From JAQUBU01 sp036677685 (GTDB lineage: Bacteria > Bacillota > Syntrophomonadia > Syntrophomonadales > Syntrophomonadaceae), in assembly GCA_036677685.1 (NCBI GenBank), contig JAVBWA010000049.1, forward strand, positions 25,851 through 89,850: a stretch of DNA of 64,000 nt. Direction: 5' to 3'. The position numbers and the translations under genes were made by a program. Below are positions 8,619-17,549 of the stretch, piece after piece. Within the stretch, counting starts at the first letter, position 1; each line of letters opens with the position of its first letter. A model generated the notes under the pieces. The model saw only the letters and a program-made list of their open reading frames with translations, had not been told where the DNA came from and searched no databases.

Positions 8619-9893
8619 ATGAAAAAATTAGGATTCTTATTATTTCTGGTAATGGCGTTTGCAGTGGTGGCGGTTTCACCAAATATCTCCGTAGCTGCCG
8701 AGAGTCAAACGGCTAAGATTTCGGTTTTGCTTGACGGCTCGAAGCTTGATTTTGAGGTGGCACCGCAAATTCAAAATGGCCGGATTATGGTCCCCTTTCG
8801 GAAAATAGCCGAAAATTTGAATATTCAAGTAAACTGGGACGGAAGCCTCCAGCAAATAACGGCCAGCGATGGCAAGACCAATGTGGTTATGGTGGTCAAC
8901 AAGCAATATGCCATGGTAAACGGCCAGCAGACCAAGTTGGAAGCGGAGCCTCAAATAGTAGGAGGGAGCACCCTGATTCCCGCCCGCTTTTTCAGTGAAA
9001 CCTTTGGCTGCAAAGTAAGCTGGATTCCTGACAGCCGGTTGGTTAAAATAAGTTCCCCCGCAAAAGTCATGCAGGTTACGGCTTTTTACGCTCTGGGCGA
9101 CCAGAAAAGCAGCAGTTGGACCGATCTTTTTACTACCCCCTATCCGAATACATCCGTAGGAAATACTGGAATGGTCAACAGGCTTGCTTTGGGCTGGTAC
9201 AGTCTGGCTGAAACCGGAGAACTGCTTAACGCAAGCTCTACCGGCTGGCAGCGCCCGGATAGCTGGGAAAAAGTGGTCGATGCGGCTGAACAGTATAATT
9301 TGAAAACCGAGATGGTAGTACATATAACCGATGGAGATGGTAAACTAACCCGCTGCTTGGGCAATTCGGAAGCAGTTAAGACTGCGGTTGAAGCTATTGC
9401 TGCAGAGGCGGTTTTGTATAATGGGGTCAACTTGGATTTTGAAGGATTGGGCTGGAATGAAGATAAAGCTCAATTAGCGCAGACCCAGGCTAATTTCACT
9501 AATTTCGCCACTCTATTGTCTCAGGAACTTAAAAAGAGCAGCCGGCAACTGACTCTTACCCTGCACGCCCCCAATAGCGCCTATTTGGGCTATGATTATG
9601 CAGCTCTGGGCAAAGTAGCTGACTATATTATAATTATGGCTTATGATTATGGCAGTAAACCCGAACCAGTGGCAATGATCCGACAGGCGGTGGAAACGGC
9701 CGAATTTTCGGTGCCAACTTCCAAGCTTTTACTGGGGATTTCGGTAGTAGGTGAAAATCCCGAAAGTCTGCAAACTATAACCGGCGTTGCCAAAAAATAT
9801 AATCTGGGCGGTATTGCTTTGTGGCGGCTGGGTTTGTTAAACAGTGAAACATGGAGGGTGCTGGGGGAAAATGTGATAAAATCTTCACTATAG
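8619..9893 (+). CDS. Secreted protein: copper-amine-oxidase-N-like domain plus GH18 chitinase-like domain
   Basis: ATG 8619 follows AAAGGAGG. A signal peptide (residues 1-27, ending near SVAAES) leads into a stalk-like copper amine oxidase N-terminal domain (about 30-145; VLLDGSKLDFEVAPQI and IPARFFSETFG). A glycoside hydrolase 18 barrel occupies about 150-420. The catalytic DxE is present in GVNLDFEGLG. The family includes spore-cortex and cell-wall hydrolases such as YaaH/SleL types, so cell-wall or spore glycan is the likely target (inference). Confidence 0.85.
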   Translation: MKKLGFLLFLVMAFAVVAVSPNISVAAESQTAKISVLLDGSKLDFEVAPQIQNGRIMVPFRKIAENLNIQVNWDGSLQQITASDGKTNVVMVVNKQYAMVNGQQTKLEAEPQIVGGSTLIPARFFSETFGCKVSWIPDSRLVKISSPAKVMQVTAFYALGDQKSSSWTDLFTTPYPNTSVGNTGMVNRLALGWYSLAETGELLNASSTGWQRPDSWEKVVDAAEQYNLKTEMVVHITDGDGKLTRCLGNSEAVKTAVEAIAAEAVLYNGVNLDFEGLGWNEDKAQLAQTQANFTNFATLLSQELKKSSRQLTLTLHAPNSAYLGYDYAALGKVADYIIIMAYDYGSKPEPVAMIRQAVETAEFSVPTSKLLLGISVVGENPESLQTITGVAKKYNLGGIALWRLGLLNSETWRVLGENVIKSSL

Positions 9894-9895
9894 GA

Positions 9896-10072
9896 GGGCA
9901 GACCGAGTAGAAAACCGAATAGCTGCGTTATTCAATAACCCCGTTCAATCAACGTACTCTGTAAGGGGACGCGTCCTTACTGCGAAGCGGAAGGTCCGTC
10001 CCCATACCTTGATCCGTCTCAATCACGGGCTTCTTGAAAGCCTTGCTCTTCACTTTTCTACTCGGTCTGCCC
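9896..10072 (+). mobile_element. R2 MITE-like element, copy 1
   Basis: A 19-bp perfect terminal inverted repeat, GGGCAGACCGAGTAGAAAA at 9896-9914 and its complement at 10054-10072, bounds 177 bp without a credible gene. The inside shares a core with copies 2 and 3 (on the opposite strand) and carries an extra GGGGACGCGTCC-type hairpin region. It begins three bases after the GH18 stop codon and accounts for most of the 321-base gap here. Confidence 0.85.
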
Positions 10073-10214
10073 GGAGAGTATATTGGCAAGCTATTATCAT
10101 TAAAAAGTAAGATTGAGTTATTGTTAGTTGCTTTTTGAAAAGACTTAGTTTCGAGAGAGTGATGCATGAATAGGCAGCAACGATTTAATTAGAATTATAT
10201 AAAGGATTAATTGA

Positions 10215-11333
10215 GTGGCAAAGCAACAAACAAACAGCGAAGTCGATGTTTTAATAATTGGCGCCGGGGTAATCGGCCTAGCGGCAGCCTATCAGGTTTC
10301 CCGGCTTTATCCGGACCGGCGGATACTGCTGGTGGAAAAAAACCGCCGCTATGGTCAGGAAACCTCGAGCCGCAGCAGTGAAGTAATTCATGCCGGCATG
10401 TATTATCCCCAAGGCAGCCTCAAAGCCAGGTTGTGTGTGCAGGGCAACCGCCTTTTGTACGAGTTTTGCTCCTCCCAGCAGGTCAAGCATGAACGGCTGG
10501 GCAAAATCATTATTGCAGTGGAGGATGAGGAAGCGGAACGATTAAAGAGCCTTTACCGGCAGGGCCTCGAAAACGGGGTCGAACTGGAATGGCTTGAGGG
10601 GGCAGCGATTCAAAAGACTGAACCCGCCATTCGGGCGGCGGCTGGAATTTGGTCCCCCAATACCGGAATAATTGACTCCGATGAACTGATGCGTTCTTTA
10701 TACTGGCTGTTGTGTGAGCAGGGAGTAATATGTCTTTTCAAAACAGAAGTTGAGGATATAGCCAAAAACGGTGACGCTTACTTGGTCAAACTCAGCCGGG
10801 AAGTGGTCGCAACCCCGGTGATTATTAACTGTGCAGGTTTGTACAGTGACAAGATTGCAGCCATGCCCGGTATGCAGGTTGACGAACAGGGCTACCGGCT
10901 GAGTTACTGTAAGGGCGAATATTACCGGCTCAGTCCGGCCCCTGATATCAAGCACCTGGTTTATCCGCTCCCGGAGAAGAGCGGCCTGGGGATTCACATT
11001 ACCAGAGACCTGGCCGGAGGTCAGCGCCTGGGACCCAATGCTTACTATATAGGCGAGATCGATTATAGCATGAATGAAGATTACAAAACCGAGTTTTTTA
11101 AATCAGTAAAACGCTACTTGCCCGCTTTGGAAATGGGCCAACTGCATCCCGATTATACGGGAATCAGGCCCAAGCTACTGGCAAAGGATGGTGCTTTCCG
11201 CGATTTTGTTATAAAAGAAGAGAGCGCAGAGGGTTTCCCCGGTTTTGTCAACCTTATTGGGATCGAATCACCGGGTTTGACTTCCTGCCTGGCTATCGGG
11301 CAATATGTGTGCAAGTTGTTGAAGCACCTCTAA
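10215..11333 (+). CDS. FAD-dependent oxidoreductase, L-2-hydroxyglutarate dehydrogenase-like
   Basis: The 372-residue protein has an N-terminal Rossmann FAD motif (VLIIGAGVIGLAAA, about residues 12-26). It then shows a typical LhgO/DAO-superfamily sequence (SSRSSEVIHAGMYYP, GPNAYYIGEIDY, YTGIRPKL) and the C-terminal IESPGLTSCLAIG FAD-binding strand. The start is GTG 10215 with AAAGGA nine bases upstream. The substrate is probably a 2-hydroxyacid, but the sequence does not fix which. It is flanked by R2 copy 1 and a convergent lipoprotein gene. Confidence 0.85.
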   Translation: MAKQQTNSEVDVLIIGAGVIGLAAAYQVSRLYPDRRILLVEKNRRYGQETSSRSSEVIHAGMYYPQGSLKARLCVQGNRLLYEFCSSQQVKHERLGKIIIAVEDEEAERLKSLYRQGLENGVELEWLEGAAIQKTEPAIRAAAGIWSPNTGIIDSDELMRSLYWLLCEQGVICLFKTEVEDIAKNGDAYLVKLSREVVATPVIINCAGLYSDKIAAMPGMQVDEQGYRLSYCKGEYYRLSPAPDIKHLVYPLPEKSGLGIHITRDLAGGQRLGPNAYYIGEIDYSMNEDYKTEFFKSVKRYLPALEMGQLHPDYTGIRPKLLAKDGAFRDFVIKEESAEGFPGFVNLIGIESPGLTSCLAIGQYVCKLLKHL

Positions 11334-11350
11334 ATAAAAAGTTAAAATTA

Positions 11351-11998
11351 CTAACGAATATTGAATTTCTTGAGCTGGGAGATTATTTCGGCTTCACCGG
11401 AAATGAATTCGCGTTTGACCAGTCCGGTGCCCTTGTTGTAATATTCGTAAACCGTTGAATCCTGGCTGCCGCTTTTGATCTGCAGACAGTGCTCGAATTT
11501 CCCGGCGGGAGTGTCGATACTCATATCCAAACTGCTGATTTCCCGTTTGTTTTTGCCTTCTCCCCAACTGGTGCCGATTTTCAAGGGGCCTTTGATAATT
11601 ATGGTATTGTCATTGGAGGAGAACTTATCAGGCAGCAGATTCTCAGGATTATAGGTTTCTCCTGTGAAATATATTCTTTCAATACTGTCATCGGAGATTG
11701 CAAAGATGGAAGTGCTGACCGTACCTCCATTGTCCTCTTTTATCTGGGCTTGTTTTCCCTCGCTGAATAATACTTCCCGGTTGAAAGATGCATATTCATT
11801 GCCAATTCCTTCATATTCCCAGGAACTGCCGGCCGTCAAAGGGAAATAATCGCATACTTTAATTACCGCCTGCTTATTTTCTATCTTTGGTGGTGTTGTC
11901 TGGCCATTTTTACTTTCTTTGGAAACCGTACAGGCACTTAATGAGATAATAACTATGAAAACCAGCAAAGTGGTAAACTGTGAAAATAAACGCCGCAT
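11351..11998 (-). CDS. Putative lipoprotein
   Basis: The 215-residue protein starts at ATG 11998 behind AGAAAGGAG. A lipoprotein signal peptide ends in the lipobox LSAC at about residue 23, so it should be anchored outside the membrane by lipidated Cys. The rest is a soluble, probably beta-rich domain (YFPLTAGSSWEYEG start, then GTGLVKREF near the end) of the kind seen in uncharacterised Firmicutes lipoproteins. No function can be assigned. It converges on the FAD oxidoreductase gene. Confidence 0.75.
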   Translation of the reverse strand: MRRLFSQFTTLLVFIVIISLSACTVSKESKNGQTTPPKIENKQAVIKVCDYFPLTAGSSWEYEGIGNEYASFNREVLFSEGKQAQIKEDNGGTVSTSIFAISDDSIERIYFTGETYNPENLLPDKFSSNDNTIIIKGPLKIGTSWGEGKNKREISSLDMSIDTPAGKFEHCLQIKSGSQDSTVYEYYNKGTGLVKREFISGEAEIISQLKKFNIR

Positions 11999-12165
11999 AT
12001 AGCTACTCCTTTCTTGCTTGAGGATAAAAAATTTCAGATTGGTTTTAATTTTAAGCAGCTGTTGTATTATTAAAATTAACCAAAAACCAAAACTCATGCA
12101 TTAAAGCGGAGGATCGTTATGATATCTAATAATAATATCGAAAAACGAATATGTCTGAAAAATAG

Positions 12166-12338
12166 CAGACCGAGCAAAAGAAGTGAAGAGCAAGGCATTC
12201 GATAAACCCGTGATTGAGGCGTACATGAGTATGTCGATTGAACGGGATTATTGAATAACGCAGCTATTTGCTTCCTTAAAATGGTAAGCGACGGCGAACA
12301 TAGGTGGTGCCCGAAGGGTACTTCTTTTGCTCGGTCTG
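12166..12338 (+). mobile_element. R2 MITE-like element, copy 2
   Basis: A 19-bp perfect terminal inverted repeat, CAGACCGAGCAAAAGAAGT at 12166-12184 with its complement at 12320-12338, encloses 173 bp. The core (AAGAGCAAGGC, CCCGTGATTGAGGCGTACAT, GAACGGG, GAATAACGCAGCTATT) matches copies 1 and 3. It fills the gap between the lipoprotein gene and the rpmE promoter. Confidence 0.85.
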
Positions 12339-12405
12339 AACTTATTTTCTTGTCTTTTATGGTTATTCTTGATATAATTTTTTTTGCAGTCTATTTCCAT
12401 AAGTA

Positions 12406-12435
12406 TTAGACTTAATAAATGAAATATTTTATAAT
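12406..12435 (+). promoter_or_regulatory. SigA-type promoter of rpmE
   Basis: TTAGAC (12406-12411) and TATAAT (12430-12435) are separated by 18 bases, 27 bases upstream of the rpmE start. Confidence 0.6.
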
Positions 12436-12461
12436 GCACGATAACCTGAAGAGAGGTGAAA

Positions 12462-12668
12462 ATGTTGAAGGAAAAAGTACATCCCAAGTATTTTAAGGCA
12501 TCTGCCCGCTGTGCTTGCGGCAACGAATTCGAAGTAGGTTCAACCAAAGAGAACTTGAAGGTTGAAATATGCTCCAAATGCCACCCGTTCTATACCGGCA
12601 ATAAGAGCCGCCTGGTTGATACTACCGGAAGAGTAGAGAAATTCAAGAGGAAATACGGCTTAAATTAG
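12462..12668 (+). CDS. rpmE: 50S ribosomal protein L31
   Basis: The 68-residue protein begins MLKEKVHPKYF at ATG 12462 behind GAGAGGTG and carries both zinc-ligand pairs of the zinc-containing L31 form (CAC and CSKC). Bacteria often use this form under zinc-replete conditions. It is a peripheral 50S protein. A GTG at 12456 in the same frame is too close to the Shine-Dalgarno. Confidence 0.95.
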   Translation: MLKEKVHPKYFKASARCACGNEFEVGSTKENLKVEICSKCHPFYTGNKSRLVDTTGRVEKFKRKYGLN

Positions 12669-12780
12669 TGAAATAGCAGAGAGCCATGCTCTCGATTTGT
12701 AAGGCGTTAGGAATAAGGTGAGAAAGCAGTGCGTTCTACCTTATTACTTGCGCCTTACTATTAATGGTTAGGGGATTAAT

Positions 12781-13689
12781 ATGAAACAAAAATTCTCATA
12801 TGGAGGTATGGCAGTTATTGAGGGCGTAATGATGCGCGGCCCCGATTATACCTCCATTGCCGTTAGAAAAGAGGATGGCAGCATAGAAACCGAGAAGGAA
12901 GCGAACAGCAATCTGCCAGTTCGTTATCCTTTTTTAAAATGGCCGTTCTTAAGAGGCACCTATATGTTGATAGATTCCCTGGTTATAGGCATACGGATGC
13001 TGAACAAATCAGCAAACATGTCTTTGGGCGAAGAGGAAGAGGAATTAAGCACCGGAGAAATATTTTTTACCGGGCTTATTGCTTTTGTAATGGCGATGCT
13101 CCTTTTTGTGATAATTCCTACCGCTATTGTGCACTATTCCCGGCAGTTTATAGGAGGAGTCTGGCTTCAAAATACTTTTGAAGGAGTAATAAGAATTGTC
13201 TTCTTTCTTTTATATGTTTATGCGATATCCAAAATGGAGGATATCGCCCGGGTGTTTGCTTATCATGGTGCAGAACACAAAACCATTCTGGCTTATGAAG
13301 CAGGTAAAGAACTGACTGTAGAGAATGTGCGGCCCTATACCACCCTACACCCACGTTGCGGGACCAGTTTTCTGTTGATTGTGATGGTAATTTCCATTGT
13401 GGTTTTCGCTTTGCTGGGAGAAGGCAGTCTCTTTTATCGCATATGGTCGCGGCTGGCAGTCTTGCCGGTGGTTGCGGGCCTGGGTTATGAATTTTTAAAA
13501 TTTGGTGGAAAATATTATGAAAAGCACTGGGCTAGAATACTTATATCACCGGGTTTGGCTCTGCAAAAGCTTACCACCCGGGAGCCTGATGATAGTATGC
13601 TGGAAGTAGCTATAAACGCCCTAAAGCTGGTCCTGGCCGGTGATAATATTAAAGATAATGGAAATCCGGAGACCGCAGGCACCTTATAA
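12781..13689 (+). CDS. YqhQ-like DUF1385 membrane protein
   Basis: The 302-residue protein opens with the family hallmark YGGMAVIEGVMMRGP. It has several membrane segments (about 95-120, 130-150, 200-245) and the conserved YHGAEHKTILAYE and LHPRCGTSF motifs. Its biochemical function is not established. It lies between rpmE and prfA, a position this family often occupies in Firmicutes. The TAA stop codon is supplied by repeat copy G. Confidence 0.9.
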   Translation: MKQKFSYGGMAVIEGVMMRGPDYTSIAVRKEDGSIETEKEANSNLPVRYPFLKWPFLRGTYMLIDSLVIGIRMLNKSANMSLGEEEEELSTGEIFFTGLIAFVMAMLLFVIIPTAIVHYSRQFIGGVWLQNTFEGVIRIVFFLLYVYAISKMEDIARVFAYHGAEHKTILAYEAGKELTVENVRPYTTLHPRCGTSFLLIVMVISIVVFALLGEGSLFYRIWSRLAVLPVVAGLGYEFLKFGGKYYEKHWARILISPGLALQKLTTREPDDSMLEVAINALKLVLAGDNIKDNGNPETAGTL

Positions 13690-13824
13690 CGAGGCGAAGT
13701 TTGAAGAAAATCTTTTAATTACGTTTTATGCTTGAGTGAAGCGGAAGAAATGGGGATAGACATGTCCCCCGCCTCGTTGCGGCGGTGTGCTGAAACTGCT
13801 CTGCAGTTTCTTCCGATACTTAAA
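13685..13824 (+). repeat. R1 repeat copy G (alternative core)
   Basis: Head TATAACGAGGCG, closing arm CCGCCTCGTTGCGGCGG and tail hairpin GAAACTGCTCTGCAGTTTC are canonical. The core between them is different (ACGTTTTATGCTTGAGTGAA, GCGGAAG) and matches the core of copy I1. The head TAA ends the DUF1385 gene. Confidence 0.9.
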
Positions 13825-13859
13825 ACAAATATAGTAAGTCTATTCAAGGAGGAAGAAAA

Positions 13860-14927
13860 TTGCTAGAGAAGCTGGAAAGCCTGGAAGAAAAATATGAAGA
13901 ACTTACTGAACTCTTAAGCCAAGCTGAGGTTATTGCTGATCAAAGCAAACTGCAGAAGTTTGCCAAAGCCCACTCTGATCTGAGTGAAATCGTTGACGTG
14001 TATCGTCAATATAAATCAGTTTTAAAACAGAGTGAAGAAAGCAAACAAATGATGCAGGAAGAGCATGATGAGGATTTCAAAGAGATGCTGGTCGAAGAAA
14101 TTCAGCTTCTGCAGGAAAAGCGAAACTTTCTGGAACAGAGCTTAAAGGTGCTCTTGCTGCCTAAAGACCCCAATGATGAGAAAAGCGTAATCATGGAAAT
14201 TCGTGCCGGTACAGGCGGTGATGAGGCTGCTTTATTTGCCGGGGATCTGTTCCGTATGTACAGTCGTTATGCTGAGATGCAAGGCTGGAAAATAGATATT
14301 ATGGATACCCATTACACCGACATTGGCGGCATTAAGGAAATAATTTTTGAGATTGACGGGCAGGGAGCATACAGCAAGATGAAATACGAGTCGGGTGTTC
14401 ATCGCGTACAACGTATCCCTACTACGGAATCCGGAGGGCGCATCCACACCTCGGCGGCCACGGTAGCAGTATTGCCGGAAGCCGAAGAAGTAGAAGTGGA
14501 GATCGATCCCAATGAACTGCGCATCGATGTATATTGCTCCAGCGGTCCCGGAGGACAATCGGTAAACACTACCCAGTCGGCGGTTCGGGTAACCCATATT
14601 CCCACCGGAGTAGTGGTGACCTGCCAGGATGAAAAATCCCAGCATAAAAACAAGGCCAAAGCGCTGAGAGTTTTACGAGCGCGTTTGAAAGAACTGAGCG
14701 AAAAGGAACATAACGCGGAAATGGCTGGTACGCGCAAAAGCCAGGTTGGTAGCGGTGACCGCAGTGAGCGCATCCGTACTTACAATTTCCCGCAGGGAAG
14801 AGTCAGCGATCACCGGATAAACCTGACGCTGCATAAACTTGATACCATTTTGGAGGGGCAGTTGGAAGAAATTATTTCGGCTCTGACCGCCCATTACCAG
14901 GCAGAGCTTATGAAACAGGTGGATTAG
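13860..14927 (+). CDS. prfA: Peptide chain release factor 1
   Basis: The 355-residue protein reads UAA/UAG stop codons and triggers peptide release. The GGQ catalytic motif is present (GPGGQSVN, Q233), as is the RF1-type P-x-T stop-codon recognition motif (QRIPTTESGGRIHTS), which distinguishes it from RF2. The start is TTG 13860 with AAGGAGGA seven bases upstream. The gene is directly followed by prmC, whose product methylates the GGQ glutamine. Confidence 0.97.
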   Translation: MLEKLESLEEKYEELTELLSQAEVIADQSKLQKFAKAHSDLSEIVDVYRQYKSVLKQSEESKQMMQEEHDEDFKEMLVEEIQLLQEKRNFLEQSLKVLLLPKDPNDEKSVIMEIRAGTGGDEAALFAGDLFRMYSRYAEMQGWKIDIMDTHYTDIGGIKEIIFEIDGQGAYSKMKYESGVHRVQRIPTTESGGRIHTSAATVAVLPEAEEVEVEIDPNELRIDVYCSSGPGGQSVNTTQSAVRVTHIPTGVVVTCQDEKSQHKNKAKALRVLRARLKELSEKEHNAEMAGTRKSQVGSGDRSERIRTYNFPQGRVSDHRINLTLHKLDTILEGQLEEIISALTAHYQAELMKQVD

Positions 14928-15776
14928 GTGCAGGAGCAATGGCGGATTAAAGATTTACTGGAATGGACCACCCGGTTTTTTACGGACAAGGGGATTGAGC
15001 AGCCACGCCTGGAAGCGGAGGTTTTGCTGGCCCGAGTTCTAGAAAATGACCGGGTTTTTTTGTATGCACATTATGATCAGCCGGTTAATGCCGAAGAACG
15101 GGAGAAGTACCGGCATTTTATTCAGCGTCGTCTCAAAGGCGAACCCGTAGCCTATATTGCAGGATACAAGGAATTTATGTCACTTGATTTTAAAGTCAGC
15201 CCGGCAGTGCTGATTCCCCGCCCGGAAACTGAATTGCTGGTGGAAAAGGTTTTGGAATTGACTGTGGGCCAAGATAATTTTCGCATATGTGATGTGGGAA
15301 CCGGGTCAGGAGCTATTGCAGTGAGCCTGGCAGTTTATTGCCCCACAGCCCAAATATATGCTGTTGATATATCTGCGGAAGCGCTGGAAATAGCCAGGGA
15401 AAATGCGTTCCGCCACCAGGCCCGGGTACAGTTTGTCCAGGGTGATTTACTTGTTCCCCTGCAAGCTGAACAAGCCTTTGATATAATTGCGGCTAACTTA
15501 CCATACATATCAGAAGAGGAATTTCCGACCCTGGAGCCAGGAGTAAGAGATTATGAACCGACCGGAGCCCTGCTCGCTGCCGGTGATGGGCTTGATATTT
15601 ACCGGCGCTTGCTGCCCCAGGCTGTCTCGCTGTTAAAGGACGATGGATATTTGCTATTTGAGATTGCTCCCGGGCAAAGTGCCCGGGCTGCAGAAATGTT
15701 CAGAGGTTTTGCCGAAGTGGTAGTAATTGAGGATTTGACCGGGCGTCAGCGTTTGATTAAAGCGCGCAAGGGGTGA
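14928..15776 (+). CDS. prmC: Release factor glutamine N5-methyltransferase
   Basis: This SAM-dependent enzyme methylates the GGQ glutamine of release factors. The 282-residue protein has an N-terminal helical domain, the SAM motif I (VGTGSGAIAVSLA) and the catalytic NPPY-type motif as NLPY (AANLPYISEEEF). It starts at GTG 14928, the base after the prfA stop, so it is translationally coupled to its substrate gene. Confidence 0.95.
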   Translation: MQEQWRIKDLLEWTTRFFTDKGIEQPRLEAEVLLARVLENDRVFLYAHYDQPVNAEEREKYRHFIQRRLKGEPVAYIAGYKEFMSLDFKVSPAVLIPRPETELLVEKVLELTVGQDNFRICDVGTGSGAIAVSLAVYCPTAQIYAVDISAEALEIARENAFRHQARVQFVQGDLLVPLQAEQAFDIIAANLPYISEEEFPTLEPGVRDYEPTGALLAAGDGLDIYRRLLPQAVSLLKDDGYLLFEIAPGQSARAAEMFRGFAEVVVIEDLTGRQRLIKARKG

Positions 15777-15783
15777 TTTTACA

Positions 15784-16920
15784 ATGCAAACCCAATATTT
15801 GAAGGTAAACCCGGAGCAGCCGGAAACTGAAATTATTAACCGGGCCGCTGAGCTCATTGGCAGCCATGAATTGGTGGCTTTTCCCACCGAAACCGTTTAT
15901 GGTCTGGGAGCCGGTGCATATTTTCCGGAAGCTGTTAACAAAATATTTCTAGCCAAACAAAGGCCAGCTGCCAATCCGCTGTTGGTGCATGTCAGCAGCA
16001 AAGCCCAGGTTAAAGGGCTGGTCTTAGAGGTTCCACCTGCTGCCCGCTTATTAATGGATAAGTTCTGGCCAGGGCCATTATCTATTGTACTTCCTGCCCG
16101 GGATAGTGTTCCTGTGATCGTAAGAGGGGGAAAAAGCAGTGTGGGCTTAAGGATGCCCGACCACCCTGTGGCCCTGGCCTTGATCGAAGCAGCGGGCCCT
16201 ATAGCAGCTCCCAGTGCGAATCTTTCCGGCCGACCCAGTCCGGTAACTGCGGCCCATGTTAGAGATGATCTGGATGGAAGAATCGCTGCGGTCCTGGATG
16301 CAGGGCCGACTGGTCTGGGTATGGAGTCGACCATTATAGATTTCAGTCAAGGCAGACTGCAGCTTATACGCCGGGGTGCTATAGCCCTGGAAACTCTGGA
16401 GGAGATTAGCGGCGAAAAAATCGAACTTCCAGATCAGGTTGAAAATGAATTTGCCCATCATCAAATTAAGGCCGAGATAATAATAAGCGAGAACGAAGAG
16501 TACTTCTGGAAGAAGTTGTATGAAATATCCCAATCGGGCCGGCGGTTGGGGGTAGTTTTAAGCATTGGAAGAAACTGCGGAGCAGTTTCAACACACCGCT
16601 GCAAGGAGGCGGAGGATTATAACCCGTCGCCTGTTTCGTTAAAAGGAACCCGGCCGCTTAAAGAAGCGGGGGACATATTTTCACCTCGTTATAATAACAC
16701 CGGGGCTTCGAGTGCCGAACAAAACATTATAGATAGCAAATATAAAATCGAAGTCAGTTATAAACTGGACTTGAATTCAGGAAGCAGCAACCTTTATGCG
16801 ATATTAAGAGATGCTGAACAGCAGCAACTGGATATCCTTCTCTTTGCCCCATTGGCCTTACATGGTTCAGGAATAGCTGCTTCACTTTGGGACCGGATTA
16901 AGCAGGCGGCCAAAAAATAG
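15784..16920 (+). CDS. L-threonylcarbamoyladenylate synthase (Sua5/YwlC) with in-frame R1 insertion
   Basis: The enzyme makes threonylcarbamoyl-AMP for the t6A modification of ANN-decoding tRNAs. The YrdC catalytic domain (about 1-210) is intact: AFPTETVYGLGAGAY, RPAANPLLVH, SVGLRMPDHP, PSANLSGRPSPV. The C-terminal Sua5 domain starts near residue 240 (SGRRLGVVLS) and resumes near 310, ending in LALHGSGIAASLWDRI. Residues about 259-303 are read in frame through a complete reverse-oriented R1 copy H without a stop. Without it the protein would be about 333 residues, normal for Sua5. Confidence 0.9.
   Translation: MQTQYLKVNPEQPETEIINRAAELIGSHELVAFPTETVYGLGAGAYFPEAVNKIFLAKQRPAANPLLVHVSSKAQVKGLVLEVPPAARLLMDKFWPGPLSIVLPARDSVPVIVRGGKSSVGLRMPDHPVALALIEAAGPIAAPSANLSGRPSPVTAAHVRDDLDGRIAAVLDAGPTGLGMESTIIDFSQGRLQLIRRGAIALETLEEISGEKIELPDQVENEFAHHQIKAEIIISENEEYFWKKLYEISQSGRRLGVVLSIGRNCGAVSTHRCKEAEDYNPSPVSLKGTRPLKEAGDIFSPRYNNTGASSAEQNIIDSKYKIEVSYKLDLNSGSSNLYAILRDAEQQQLDILLFAPLALHGSGIAASLWDRIKQAAKK
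16557..16693 (-). repeat. R1 repeat copy H, inside the sua5 coding sequence
   Basis: Full-length R1 on the strand opposite to sua5. The tail end (TTTAAGCATT), tail hairpin, closing arm, both inner hairpins and head (CCTCGTTATA) are all recognisable. It is open in the sua5 frame for its whole length and encodes about 45 residues, starting SIGRNCGAVSTHRCKEAE. Confidence 0.95.
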
Positions 16921-16950
16921 AAAGCGAGGCGCGAGGCATGGCCATGACCG

Positions 16951-17538
16951 ATGTATGAACAAATAATTACCGTAAGTATTGTAGCCCTGGTATTGGGGAT
17001 GGATGCACTTTCTTTAGCGTTGGGTATGGGTATGAAAGGAGTATCGAAATCCTATGAACGGAAATTCTCTGCAACGGTAGCTGTTCTCCATGTACTGATG
17101 CCGCTTTTAGGATTAAAACTGGGTTTGGCAGCCGGAGAATTTTTGGGGATATGGGCAACTCGCCTGGGTGCCCTGGTTTTGGCCTGGCTGGGTACGGATT
17201 TGTGCATAAAAGCTTACCGGGATAAAAAAACTTTGATATTTAAGTTTGATGAAGGTAGAGAAAATTTTGGTTTTAATGAAAAAAATTATACCGACAAATG
17301 GGCGGCCATCGTAGTGCTGGGAATATCTGTAAGCATTGATGCCTTGACAGCGGGCTTTAGTTTGGGTACTTTAAAAATGCCGATCTTATTTACCGCAATT
17401 TTGACAGGCATAGTAGCAGGAAGCATGACATTGCTCGGTTTCGCCGGTGGCAGAATTTCGAGCCGCTTGCTCGGTACATATGCCCAAATGCTGGGTGGAG
17501 TTGTCCTTATAGGCCTGGCGATAAAGTTTCTAATATGA
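16951..17538 (+). CDS. mntP: MntP-family putative manganese efflux pump
   Basis: The 195-residue membrane protein has six predicted helices in two homologous halves, each with the family motif around a conserved Asp (LGMDALSLALGMG near residue 14, VSIDALTAGFSLG near 130). MntP proteins export Mn(II). The gene lies in the same sua5-mntP-ywlE-rpiB order as in Bacillus. Its TGA overlaps an in-frame ATG of the next gene, suggesting coupling. Confidence 0.85.
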   Translation: MYEQIITVSIVALVLGMDALSLALGMGMKGVSKSYERKFSATVAVLHVLMPLLGLKLGLAAGEFLGIWATRLGALVLAWLGTDLCIKAYRDKKTLIFKFDEGRENFGFNEKNYTDKWAAIVVLGISVSIDALTAGFSLGTLKMPILFTAILTGIVAGSMTLLGFAGGRISSRLLGTYAQMLGGVVLIGLAIKFLI

Positions 17539-17549
17539 GGGGGAGCCTG

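Noticed and set aside
8676..9323. A 215-codon minus-strand ORF inside the GH18 gene
   Set aside because: It is a shadow of the plus-strand gene, which has a signal peptide, Shine-Dalgarno and catalytic motif.
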